Assembly: GCA_020846145.1 (NCBI GenBank)
Contig: JADLEL010000051.1
Span: 21,578-85,577, forward strand
DNA length: 64,000 bases
Direction: 5' to 3'
DNA from: Pirellulales bacterium
GTDB taxonomy: Bacteria > Planctomycetota > Planctomycetia > Pirellulales > Thermoguttaceae
Made by a program: the position numbers and the translations under genes. This document shows positions 39,378 through 47,850 of this stretch, piece by piece. How positions within the stretch are numbered: position 1 is the first letter of the stretch; the number at the start of each line of letters is the position of its first letter. The notes under the pieces were generated by a model that saw only the letters and a list, made by a program, of their open reading frames with translations, had not been told where the DNA came from and ran no database searches.

Positions 39378-39770
39378 TCATTCTTCACTCTCCCCTCTCC
39401 CCTCTCCCCTCTCCCCTGCTCCCGTTCCCATGAGCTTCTCCATCGCCGCGTCCAAGCCGGGCACGGAGAGGCCGCCGGTGAGGTCGCGCATGGCGTCGGC
39501 GTGCATTTGTTTGCTTTTGGCGATGGCCTGATTGACGGCCGCGACGACGAGGTCTTCCAAAAACTCGGCATCGCCCTGGGTGATGAGCGCGGGATCGATC
39601 TTGCAGCGCAGCACTTCCATGAGGCCGTTGACTTCGATCTCGACCATGCCGCCGCCCGACGAGCCGACGACCCGCCGGCTCTTCATTTCTTCTTGCAGCT
39701 TGCCCATCTGCCCGCCGATTTGCTGGGCCTGCTTCAAGATCGCGCCGAGATTGGACAGTCCTTTGAACAT
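39378..39770 (-). CDS. YbaB/EbfC family nucleoid-associated protein
   Basis: LGAILKQAQQIGGQMGKLQEEMKSRRVVGSSGGGMVEIEVNGLMEVLRCKIDPAL; position between dnaX and recR. Confidence 0.93.
   Translation of the reverse strand: MFKGLSNLGAILKQAQQIGGQMGKLQEEMKSRRVVGSSGGGMVEIEVNGLMEVLRCKIDPALITQGDAEFLEDLVVAAVNQAIAKSKQMHADAMRDLTGGLSVPGLDAAMEKLMGTGAGERGEGRGESEE
39388..39422. repeat. Heptanucleotide repeat (ctctccc)4 plus ctgctcc encoding the C-terminal tail of the YbaB-like protein
   Basis: Four perfect units plus a degenerate unit; tail reads GAGERGEGRGESEE. Confidence 0.9.
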
Positions 39771-39777
39771 GGTTGAT

Positions 39778-41559
39778 TTATTCCCTATTCGGCGGATCGA
39801 CCTTTACGGGAGTGGCGCCGAAAAGTTCCGCCGCCTGTTGCACCATCGGATGTTTGGCGATTTCCATGACCAGTTGATGTTGCGAGACGGCCCGAACCGG
39901 CGCCGGCGCTGCTCCCGACGGACCGCCGCTCTCTTCCACGATAAATTGCAGCCGAATCGGCTGGCCGGTTACTTCGGCCAGGGCCTGCTCGAAACGGACG
40001 ACCTGCCGCTCGCACATCGACTTCGGCATAGCATACTCCGCTTTGAAGGAAATAGCCAGGGTATTTGGCGCGGAAATTGCTACGGCGTGAAACCGCCGAG
40101 CGTGGTCGGCCACCATGCCCGATACCCGGCCGATGGCCCGATTCCACAGTTCCATTGCATTTTCGGGCGTCAAAACGGTCGGAGATGCCACTTTTGGAGT
40201 GGCTTCGGGTGGCGATTGATAGGGTGTTACGATGGATTCATCGTTTTTTTTTCCACCCAAATCCCCTGCGGGCGATTCCAACGCCGGCGGAGATATGATG
40301 CCGGAAGAATATCCGGCGGAGGTTCCGGCGGAAGGTAGGTCGGAAGTCGGCAAAGGCGTTGCTCCCGAACCGACCACCGTAATCGGCATGCCGCTGCGCA
40401 CCTGGGCGACGATTTGCGCAAGTTCCTCCAGATCTTCCAAGTGGCAAATGCGCACCAGCGCCAGTTCGGCCAGAATGCGACCCTGCGTGCTATACCGCAT
40501 TCGGGAAAGCGTTTGGTCGAGTATCTGCATCATCGCCAGCACCGTTTGCAGGCCCAACCGCTGTCCGGCCGCCGCGATATCGGCCGCGCTCGAAGGCGAG
40601 GCGTAGAGAAACGCGTCGGCTTGGCAGCCGACCGACGCCGCCATGCAATCGCGGAAGTAGCCGAAAAGCTGCTCGACGAGTTGCGGGGCATCGACGCCGG
40701 CATGGAGGGCGGCGTCCAAATCGTTGAGAGCCGCCGCCGCATCCCGGCCCACGATATGCCCGACGAGGCCCATCAAGAGCGAATCGCCCGCCGTGCCGAG
40801 CATGTTGTGAACGTCTTCGACGGTAATCTTGCCGGACGAGAAGGCCAAAAGCTGCTCCAAGAGCGATTGGCTGTCGCGCATCGAACCTGCCGCGCGGCGG
40901 GCGAGCACCTCGAGCGCCTGCGGATCGGCCTCGACCCCCTCCGCATCGACAATCTGCCGTAATCTTTGCGCAATGGATTGAGTCAGAATGCCCGCAAAGT
41001 CGAACCGCTGACAGCGCGAAAGAATCGTAATCGGGATTTTCGTCGCTTCGGTCGTGCAGAAGATGAATTTGACGTGCTCCGGCGGCTCCTCCAGCGTTTT
41101 CAAGAGGGCGTTGAACGCCTCGCGGGTGAGCATGTGGACTTCGTCGATAATATAGATTTTGTGCCGCGAACGGCTGGGTCGCACGTTCACGTTCTGCCGC
41201 AACTGGCGGATTTCATCGATGCCGCGATTGCTCGCGCCGTCGATCTCGAGCACATCCACGTCGTCACCGGCGGCAATCGCCCGGCAGGTGTCGCATTCGT
41301 TGCAAGGATGGGCGCTGGTTCCCTTTTCACAATTCAGCGCCTTGGCCAAAATCCGCGCCGCGGAAGTTTTTCCCACTCCCCGCGCGCCGGTGAAAAGATA
41401 GGCGTGCCCCACGCGGCCGGCGGCAATCGCATTGGTAAGCGCCTGCGACACGTGCTCCTGACCGACCAACTCCGCGAACGCCTGCGGCCGATAGCGCCGC
41501 GCCACCACGACGTATTGCTTGGCGGGAAGGGCTTCGGCGGCGAGGGGAGTATCGGACAT
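39778..41559 (-). CDS. dnaX: DNA polymerase III subunit gamma/tau
   Basis: YVVVARRYRPQAFAELVGQEHVSQALTNAI; LFTGARGVGKTSAARILAKALNC; IYIIDEVHMLTREAFNALLKTLEEPP. Confidence 0.96.
   Translation of the reverse strand: MSDTPLAAEALPAKQYVVVARRYRPQAFAELVGQEHVSQALTNAIAAGRVGHAYLFTGARGVGKTSAARILAKALNCEKGTSAHPCNECDTCRAIAAGDDVDVLEIDGASNRGIDEIRQLRQNVNVRPSRSRHKIYIIDEVHMLTREAFNALLKTLEEPPEHVKFIFCTTEATKIPITILSRCQRFDFAGILTQSIAQRLRQIVDAEGVEADPQALEVLARRAAGSMRDSQSLLEQLLAFSSGKITVEDVHNMLGTAGDSLLMGLVGHIVGRDAAAALNDLDAALHAGVDAPQLVEQLFGYFRDCMAASVGCQADAFLYASPSSAADIAAAGQRLGLQTVLAMMQILDQTLSRMRYSTQGRILAELALVRICHLEDLEELAQIVAQVRSGMPITVVGSGATPLPTSDLPSAGTSAGYSSGIISPPALESPAGDLGGKKNDESIVTPYQSPPEATPKVASPTVLTPENAMELWNRAIGRVSGMVADHARRFHAVAISAPNTLAISFKAEYAMPKSMCERQVVRFEQALAEVTGQPIRLQFIVEESGGPSGAAPAPVRAVSQHQLVMEIAKHPMVQQAAELFGATPVKVDPPNRE
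40244..40252 (-). promoter_or_regulatory. Putative programmed slippage/frameshift site (A9) in dnaX
   Basis: Coding strand GGA AAA AAA AAC GAT GAA; -1 frame reads AAA CGA TGA (stop); 6-bp hairpin ACGATG-AATC-CATCGT at the end of the tract. Confidence 0.65.
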
Positions 41560-41568
41560 GATTTAAGG

Positions 41569-42242
41569 ATTGCAAATTGCAAATTGAGCGAAGGCTTTTA
41601 TTGACGATTGCATAAATGGTATCAACACGGAGGCACGGAGGACACGGAGGTGTCAACTATGCATATTAGATTTCACACATTATGGTTCGAGTTCTCTCCT
41701 TAAGATTTTCGCACCCTCATACCCTTTGTGCTTTTCGGCTTCCGTTTTCTTCATCCAAAAATTTACCGTATTTGCTAGAACGGACTCGACATATTTTGAT
41801 GGTACGAAGAATACTTCGGGTGGCTTGTTTTCATCTTTGGGCCATTCGGCAGGCAAATAAACGAAAGCGTACCAAAGCGATGAATTCTTCGGAAAGATTG
41901 GTTTCTTTATTCTCCAGATATACTTATCTTTCACTTTATTCAAAGTGGTTGTTCCCGTTTTCACCTGAATCGCGATGGTTTCTCCACCTTTCGGCATTGC
42001 GACGAACAGATCGATACCGGGAACACCCGCTCTCGGCAATCCGACCACCATACCCAGAGCGGAGAGATACGCAGCCACGTAAAATTCACCAGTTGCTCCC
42101 GTAAGAATCGAATTATTTGCCATTTCTTCAATCTCGATGTCCGTTTAAAACTCCGTGTCCTCCGTGTCTCCGTGGTTAATTCCTTGTTTTCCCGTTGTTC
42201 AATTTGCAATTTGCAATTTGCAATTACCAATTTGCAATAAAG
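41569..42242. mobile_element. Nested inverted-repeat unit enclosing a nuclease-like ORF between dnaX and ffs
   Basis: Outer attgcaaattgcaaattg / aatttgcaatttgcaatttgc; inner acacggaggcacggaggacacggagg / ctccgtgtcctccgtgtctccgtgg. Confidence 0.6.
41680..42123 (-). CDS. PD-(D/E)XK nuclease-like hypothetical protein
   Basis: TGATGEFYVAAYLSALGMVVGLPRAGVPGIDLFVAMPKGGETIAIQVKTGTT resembles D-xn-QVK nuclease cores. Confidence 0.65.
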   Translation of the reverse strand: MANNSILTGATGEFYVAAYLSALGMVVGLPRAGVPGIDLFVAMPKGGETIAIQVKTGTTTLNKVKDKYIWRIKKPIFPKNSSLWYAFVYLPAEWPKDENKPPEVFFVPSKYVESVLANTVNFWMKKTEAEKHKGYEGAKILRRELEP

Positions 42243-42247
42243 CACTC

Positions 42248-42363
42248 GCCGGCGGCCGATGAGAGACCCGCCGCACCTGGAGATGACTGCTTATGGCTGC
42301 TGACTTTCGTCCCTGACCAGGTTCGCAGGTCCCCATCGCGGGGGCCTCTCATCGGACGCCGGC
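42248..42363 (-). ncRNA. ffs: Bacterial small signal recognition particle RNA (4.5S)
   Basis: Minus strand CGATGAGAGGCCCCCGCGATGGGGACCTGCGAACCTGGTCAGGGACGAAAGTCAGCAGCCATAAGCAGTCATCTCCAGGTGCGGCGGGTCTCTCATCGG; GGTCAGG..GAAAG..AGCAGCC core plus long terminal helix; upstream of dnaX. Confidence 0.9.
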
Positions 42364-42491
42364 GATAAAAGGCTAATCCTTTATTTGTATGCTCTGTCCC
42401 CGAAATCGTCAAAGGGGGGCAGGCGGTAAAGTTCGAAGGTCCAACTCCGAAGGCCGAAAGAAATCCAAAGCCCAAAAATACCGCTCTAACA

Positions 42492-42526
42492 CTGCCTACT
42501 GCCTACTGCATACCGCCTACTACTAA
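42492..42526. repeat. Heptanucleotide repeat (ctgccta)n overlapping the mntP stop region
   Basis: ctgccta ctgccta ctgcata ccgccta ctactaa. Confidence 0.85.
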
Positions 42527-43075
42527 ATGCGACAGCAGAATCTTTACCCCGATCAAAATCAGCACCACTCCACCGCCCACTTCGGCCCAGTGGCTCCAGC
42601 GGTTGCCGATCCGAGCGCCGAACAGAATGCCGACGGTCGATAAAACCGCGGCAACCACTCCGATCACGATACTCGGCATCCACACCGACACCCCCAAAAA
42701 TGCCATCGTCAGTCCGACGGCCAGGGCGTCGATGCTGGTGGCGAGGGAGAGCGTAACGAGCATCACCCCCCGCGTGGGGTCAGAAGAAGCGCGTTCTGCT
42801 TCGACTTGCCGCGACTCCCAGAGCATCTTCCCCCCCACGAAGGCTAGCAGTCCGAAGGCGATCCAATGGTCGTAGCGTTCGATATGGCCCGCCAGTTGAG
42901 ATCCGGCCAGCCATCCGAGGACCGGCATGAGAAACTGGAACAATCCGAAATGAAAGGCGATCCGAAAGGTATGCCGCGGCGTAACCTTCTCCAAATTCAA
43001 GCCCGTGGCGATCGACACCGCGAAGGCGTCCATCGACAAGCCGACGGCGATGACGAGGATGTTGAAAAGGTCCAA
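42503..43075 (-). CDS. mntP: Manganese efflux pump MntP family
   Basis: VIAVGLSMDAFAVSIATGL; ATSIDALAVGLTMAFLGV; LFGARIGNRWSHWAEVGGGVVLILIGVKIL. Confidence 0.93.
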   Translation of the reverse strand: MDLFNILVIAVGLSMDAFAVSIATGLNLEKVTPRHTFRIAFHFGLFQFLMPVLGWLAGSQLAGHIERYDHWIAFGLLAFVGGKMLWESRQVEAERASSDPTRGVMLVTLSLATSIDALAVGLTMAFLGVSVWMPSIVIGVVAAVLSTVGILFGARIGNRWSHWAEVGGGVVLILIGVKILLSHLVVGGMQ

Positions 43076-43241
43076 GGGAACTCCAAAAAATATGATTATA
43101 GTTCAATGCCGACGACCATCAAATATGGGGTCAACCAATGAAGGAATGATTCTTGCCGGCACCTAGTGTAAAATGAGGAGGACTTGGGGTATAACCATTG
43201 AAATCCGCCCCCCTCGGCTCACTTTGGGAAGGAACGAATCC

Positions 43242-44495
43242 ATGAACGACGTTCGAATAAATCGCCGTCAGCTTTTGCAAGGCGCGGCTACCGCCATCGC
43301 CGCCCCTTATGTCATCACCTCGACCGCACTGGGCAATGCCGATACGCCTCCGGCCAGCGAGCGGATCACGCTCGGGCACATCGGCGTCGGCGTCCGAGGG
43401 GGAGGGTGCCTGGGTGAATTTCAACGCTGCAAAGGAATGCAGAGCGTTGCCGTTTCGGACACCTACAAGGACCGTTGCGACGCCTACACCCGCATGATCA
43501 AAGGCAAGGCCTATGCGGATTTCCGCGAACTCCTGGCCCGCAACGATATCGACGCAGTCGTTGTCGCCACGCCCGACCACTGGCACGCACCCATCGCCAT
43601 CGCGGCCGCCCGGGGGAAGAAAGACGCCTACGTGGAAAAACCGCTGGGTTTGACCATCGAACAAGACCTCGCGTGCCTAAAGGTATTTGCGGAAAACGGC
43701 CGCATTTTTCAATATGGCACGCAACAGCGCAGCATTCCACACTGTCGCTTCGGATGCGAACTGGTTCGCAGCGGATACATCGGCAAAGTGCACGCCATTG
43801 AAGTTGTTGCGCCCAACGGATCCGCCGGCGGCTCGACCCAGGAAATTCCCGTGCCTCCCACTCTCGATTACGAGATGTGGTTGGGACCGGCTCTCCGAAA
43901 ACCCTATACTGCCGATCGCTGCAAGAATCCCGGCCATTTCTTCATTCACGACTACTCGATCGGTTATCTGGCCGGTTGGGGAGCGCATCCCTTGGACATC
44001 ATGATTTGGGGAAGTGATGCCGATCAGGCGGGACCGATCACGGTCGAGGGGACGGGCGTTGTTCCCACCGAAGGACTTTTCGACAACGTTTACAATTGGG
44101 ACATGCGGATCCAACTCGGCAACGTGCGGATGACGTTCAAACCCGGCGGCGATTCGACCAAATTCATCGGCGACGACGGCTGGGTGCGCATCTCGCGCGG
44201 CGGCATCGATGCCAATCCGAAGTCCCTGTTGACCTCGAAGATTGGCCCCAACGACGTGCATTTGCTAGAAAGTACGAGCCATCAACAGAACTTTATCGAT
44301 GCCGTGAAGTCGCGCAAGCCGGCGATCGCGCCCCTGGATCAAGCCGTGCGGAGCGATATCCTCAGCCATCTATGCGACATCGCCGTCCGTACCCAGCGGA
44401 AGATCACCTGGGATCCTAAGGCCGTCGCAATCGTCGGCGACGAAGAAGCGGTCAAAATGACGCACCGCGAGCTGCGGGCGCCATGGACCCTATAA
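43242..44495 (+). CDS. Gfo/Idh/MocA family oxidoreductase, Tat-type signal
   Basis: NRRQLLQGAATAIAAPYVI; VVVATPDHWHAPIAIAAARGKKDAYVEKPLGLTIEQD. Confidence 0.9.
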   Translation: MNDVRINRRQLLQGAATAIAAPYVITSTALGNADTPPASERITLGHIGVGVRGGGCLGEFQRCKGMQSVAVSDTYKDRCDAYTRMIKGKAYADFRELLARNDIDAVVVATPDHWHAPIAIAAARGKKDAYVEKPLGLTIEQDLACLKVFAENGRIFQYGTQQRSIPHCRFGCELVRSGYIGKVHAIEVVAPNGSAGGSTQEIPVPPTLDYEMWLGPALRKPYTADRCKNPGHFFIHDYSIGYLAGWGAHPLDIMIWGSDADQAGPITVEGTGVVPTEGLFDNVYNWDMRIQLGNVRMTFKPGGDSTKFIGDDGWVRISRGGIDANPKSLLTSKIGPNDVHLLESTSHQQNFIDAVKSRKPAIAPLDQAVRSDILSHLCDIAVRTQRKITWDPKAVAIVGDEEAVKMTHRELRAPWTL

Positions 44496-44521
44496 GCAAT
44501 ACGAAAATCAGGAGACAAGCC

Positions 44522-45280
44522 ATGCGTCAGTCGATTCGCCATTGCACGTTCCTTGCCTTATGGTGGGTCTTATTTGCCGCCGTCGTTCCCTTGCGGACTG
44601 CGGCCCAAGAGTCGGCCGGGCGCCCGATTCGCGTTTTGCTCACCTACGGCGGACATGGCTTCGAGGAAAAGGCTTTCTTCGCCATGTTCGATTCGTTGCC
44701 CGGAGTTGTTTACACGAAAGCCGAGATGCCTCAGGCGGCCAAGTCGCTTCGATCCGGCCTGAAAAAGGATTACGATGTTATCGTCATGTATGACATGACG
44801 CCGAGCTTTACGTCCGAGCAGCAGAAGGAGTTCGTTGCACTTCTCAACGCCGGAATCGGATTGGTGTCTCTGCATCACAACATCGGCGCTCATCAGAAAT
44901 GGGAGGAATTTCGCAAGATCATCGGCGGCATCCATATTCCGCGAGAGTTTACCGTTGACGGGAGGAAGTTTGGGCCGTCCGGTTCAACCGACGATCAGGA
45001 TCTTTCCGTGACGGTGGCTGACAAGAACCATCCGATCACCAAAGGCATCCGCGACTTTTCGATTCACGACGAAACCTACCACAAATACTACACCGCTCCC
45101 GAGGTGAAGATTCTGCTGTCCACCAATCATCCGAAGAATGAACCGCCGCTCGCTTGGGTAAAGCAGTATGGCAAAAGCCGCGTGTTTTACCTAATGCTCG
45201 GTCATGGACCTTCCGCTTGGCGAAATCCCCATTACCCCGTAATCCTGGTCAACGGCATCCGGTGGGCCGCGAATAGATAG
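44522..45280 (+). CDS. ThuA-like domain secreted protein
   Basis: LLTYGGHGFEEKAFFAMFDSL...VIVMYDMTPSFTSEQQKEFVALLNAGIGLVSLHHNIG; HPITKGIRDFSIHDETY. Confidence 0.85.
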   Translation: MRQSIRHCTFLALWWVLFAAVVPLRTAAQESAGRPIRVLLTYGGHGFEEKAFFAMFDSLPGVVYTKAEMPQAAKSLRSGLKKDYDVIVMYDMTPSFTSEQQKEFVALLNAGIGLVSLHHNIGAHQKWEEFRKIIGGIHIPREFTVDGRKFGPSGSTDDQDLSVTVADKNHPITKGIRDFSIHDETYHKYYTAPEVKILLSTNHPKNEPPLAWVKQYGKSRVFYLMLGHGPSAWRNPHYPVILVNGIRWAANR

Positions 45281-45445
45281 TTTTCTTTTCGACCGTCCGG
45301 CTCCATGCCCGCGCACGTCGTGGACAACGCACCGTAGTTTTTGAATTTTCACAATAGACACGAGGTAGAAAATACTCGCGGCTGGAAAAATCGATGATGC
45401 CCGGCTACGAGCTCCATGCTCTAATAAACAAGTGAAGTCCCGGTC

Positions 45446-46621
45446 ATGAACTATTTTCCGATTTTGACCGTTCCGTTCTGCTTGATCGGCATGATTGCCC
45501 ACGCCGACGCAACAACCGATCTGAGTGAAAAGACTCAGGTTGCCACGATTCTCGGCGCAAAAGAGCTACGCGGCGTAAGCCGGGAATTCGCGGCTGCCGT
45601 CCGCCGCATCGGCGAACTTGGCGGACAGTTCGAGTTCGACGATGCCGGCAATCTCACCGGTGTTGACTTAGCCGGCGACCGAGTTTCGCTCGGCGAAAGC
45701 GATATCCCCTTCTTGCTGGCATTGCCGCACCTCAGACGGCTCAAGTTATCCGGCGGCGGCATCGCCAACACCGGCATTCAACAGGTAAGCTCCCTTACCC
45801 GACTTTCGGAGCTCTCGCTCTTAGATGTCCAAATGGACGACGTCGGCCTGAAACTACTCATCCCGCTGAAAGACCTCACCGCGCTTAGCATTCGGCGCAG
45901 TCCCCGCCTGACGGACAAAGGGCTGGAGCACCTGCGTCAATTGCCCAAGTTGGTGAAACTGGGACTATTGGAGATCGGGATTACGGATCGCGGATTGAAA
46001 CAACTCTCTACGATGACGCATCTTCAGTTACTCGATATCCGAGGTTGCGCCCAGATCGACAACGCAGGATTGCAGCAGCTCCGCACCCTGAAAAACCTCA
46101 AAACCCTCCGGCTGGGCGGATATCGGATCGACGACGAAAGCCTGGGAATCATTCGGATGCTCTCGACCTTGACCAGCCTGACAATCGATGAGGCCGCGGT
46201 CACTGATGGGGGGCTAACACGACTTGCCGGATTACCTTTGGAGGAACTCCACTTCTCTCGCTGTTACGGCATCACCGACGACGGCTTCCGACAATTCGCC
46301 AACTTCACATCACTACGCCGGCTTTCTCTGCGTGCCATCCCCCTGACGGGCAGCGGTTTGACTTACTGGTCCCGTGGGAACAAACTTGCCGTCCTGCATT
46401 TGAACGAGACGGGAGTCAACGATTCCGCCCTAGAGCATATCGACGGATTGAAGAATCTGACCCGGTTGGAGCTTCGTCAGACGCAGATCACCGATGCCGC
46501 GGTCGATCTGTTGAGCACCTTCGGTAGCTTGAAGATTCTGGACATTGGTCAAACTGGGATCACCGATGCCGGCGCAAAACGGCTCGCCAACGCTTTACCA
46601 CGGTGCAAGATCATACGCTAA
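45446..46621 (+). CDS. Leucine-rich-repeat secreted protein
   Basis: Repeated TDKGLEHLRQLPKLVKLGLLEIGITDRGLKQLSTMTHLQLLDIRGC-type units. Confidence 0.85.
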   Translation: MNYFPILTVPFCLIGMIAHADATTDLSEKTQVATILGAKELRGVSREFAAAVRRIGELGGQFEFDDAGNLTGVDLAGDRVSLGESDIPFLLALPHLRRLKLSGGGIANTGIQQVSSLTRLSELSLLDVQMDDVGLKLLIPLKDLTALSIRRSPRLTDKGLEHLRQLPKLVKLGLLEIGITDRGLKQLSTMTHLQLLDIRGCAQIDNAGLQQLRTLKNLKTLRLGGYRIDDESLGIIRMLSTLTSLTIDEAAVTDGGLTRLAGLPLEELHFSRCYGITDDGFRQFANFTSLRRLSLRAIPLTGSGLTYWSRGNKLAVLHLNETGVNDSALEHIDGLKNLTRLELRQTQITDAAVDLLSTFGSLKILDIGQTGITDAGAKRLANALPRCKIIR

Positions 46622-46709
46622 CACCTTGCGATCCAATCCCCAAACAACCCTCGTCGGGCTGTGCTGGTCCCTTTTTTCGACAGAAAAGTTCCTTGGAATA
46701 AGGTGATTT

Positions 46710-47834
46710 ATGTTTTTTCCGCGTGCCCTATCGCTCGTTTTCTCTTTGCTGATCGTCGCGTCTTCTCCGATTTCCCATGCCGACGATGCGGTGCCGGAAT
46801 CGAAAAGCCTTGCGCCGGCGAGGGCCGCGGCGGTGGACGCGGCCGTGAGAGCGGAGATGGAGCGGCAGCAGTTGGTCGGAGTGGCGGTGGGCGTCATCGA
46901 GGACGGGCAAATCGTTTATCTCCAGGGATACGGACTGGCCGACGCCGAAAATCGAACGCCCGCCACGGCCGAAACGGTGTTCAACTGGGCATCGAACTCG
47001 AAACCGCTGGCCGCCGTGCTGGCGATGCAGTTGGTCGAGCAGGGCCGGCTCGATCTCGACGCCGACGTGCGAAAATACGTGCCCGAGTTTCCCGACAAGA
47101 GCGTCAAAATCACCTGCCGACATCTGTTGACGCATCAGAGCGGGATTTTGCACTATGCCAACGGCACACTCATCCCCACGAAGCGGAAATACGGCAATAG
47201 CAAACCCTGGGCAGATCCGGTGCTCGCGCTCGACCGGTTCAACCAATCGCCGCTCTTGTTCGCACCGGGCGAGCGGAACTCGTATTCCTCGTATGCCTAC
47301 ATTTTGCTGAGCGCAGTGATTCAACGAGCGGCCAAGACGCCCTTCACTGAGTTGGTCGAGGCGAAAGTGGCCAAGCCCCTGGGGCTGCGGTCGTTCCAAC
47401 GCGACACGAAGGACATCAAGCCGGAATGGACGACGGGTTACGAGAGAAAGGGCGGGAAGGTCGCGCCTTCCCCGGACGAGGCCAACGATTGGAAGCATGG
47501 CGCGGGCGCGTACAAGTCGAACGTCCGCGACTTCGCCCGCTGGGCACAAGCATTGATGAACCGCGAATTGGTTTCCGAGGCGACGGAAAAGATTATCTGG
47601 GAGCCGCAAAAGCTCAGCGACGGCTCGCCGAGCAAATACGGACTGGGTTTCGTCGTCGAGGCGGGAAAACGGCTCAAGGTCTCGCACAACGGGCAACAGT
47701 CGGAGACCACGACCCGAATGGTGATCTTCCCCCGCGAAAAGCACGGCGTGGTGGTGATGTGCAACTGCGATTTCGCGAAGATCGGCAAGCTCAGTGCCGC
47801 CGTGTACGCCGCGCTGGGAAAAACGGAGGAGTGA
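46710..47834 (+). CDS. Serine hydrolase, beta-lactamase class C-like
   Basis: FNWASNSKPLAAVLAMQLVEQGRLDLDADV; LLTHQSGI; SYSSYAYILLSAVI. Confidence 0.85.
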   Translation: MFFPRALSLVFSLLIVASSPISHADDAVPESKSLAPARAAAVDAAVRAEMERQQLVGVAVGVIEDGQIVYLQGYGLADAENRTPATAETVFNWASNSKPLAAVLAMQLVEQGRLDLDADVRKYVPEFPDKSVKITCRHLLTHQSGILHYANGTLIPTKRKYGNSKPWADPVLALDRFNQSPLLFAPGERNSYSSYAYILLSAVIQRAAKTPFTELVEAKVAKPLGLRSFQRDTKDIKPEWTTGYERKGGKVAPSPDEANDWKHGAGAYKSNVRDFARWAQALMNRELVSEATEKIIWEPQKLSDGSPSKYGLGFVVEAGKRLKVSHNGQQSETTTRMVIFPREKHGVVVMCNCDFAKIGKLSAAVYAALGKTEE

Positions 47835-47850
47835 GCGATTTTTCGGGAGA

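Noticed and set aside
40231-40252. Intrinsic terminator on + strand (hairpin gatggattcatc plus T9)
   Set aside because: Looks like a rho-independent terminator on the + strand, but no + strand gene reads into it and it lies inside dnaX; the A9 slippage reading on the coding strand is more plausible.
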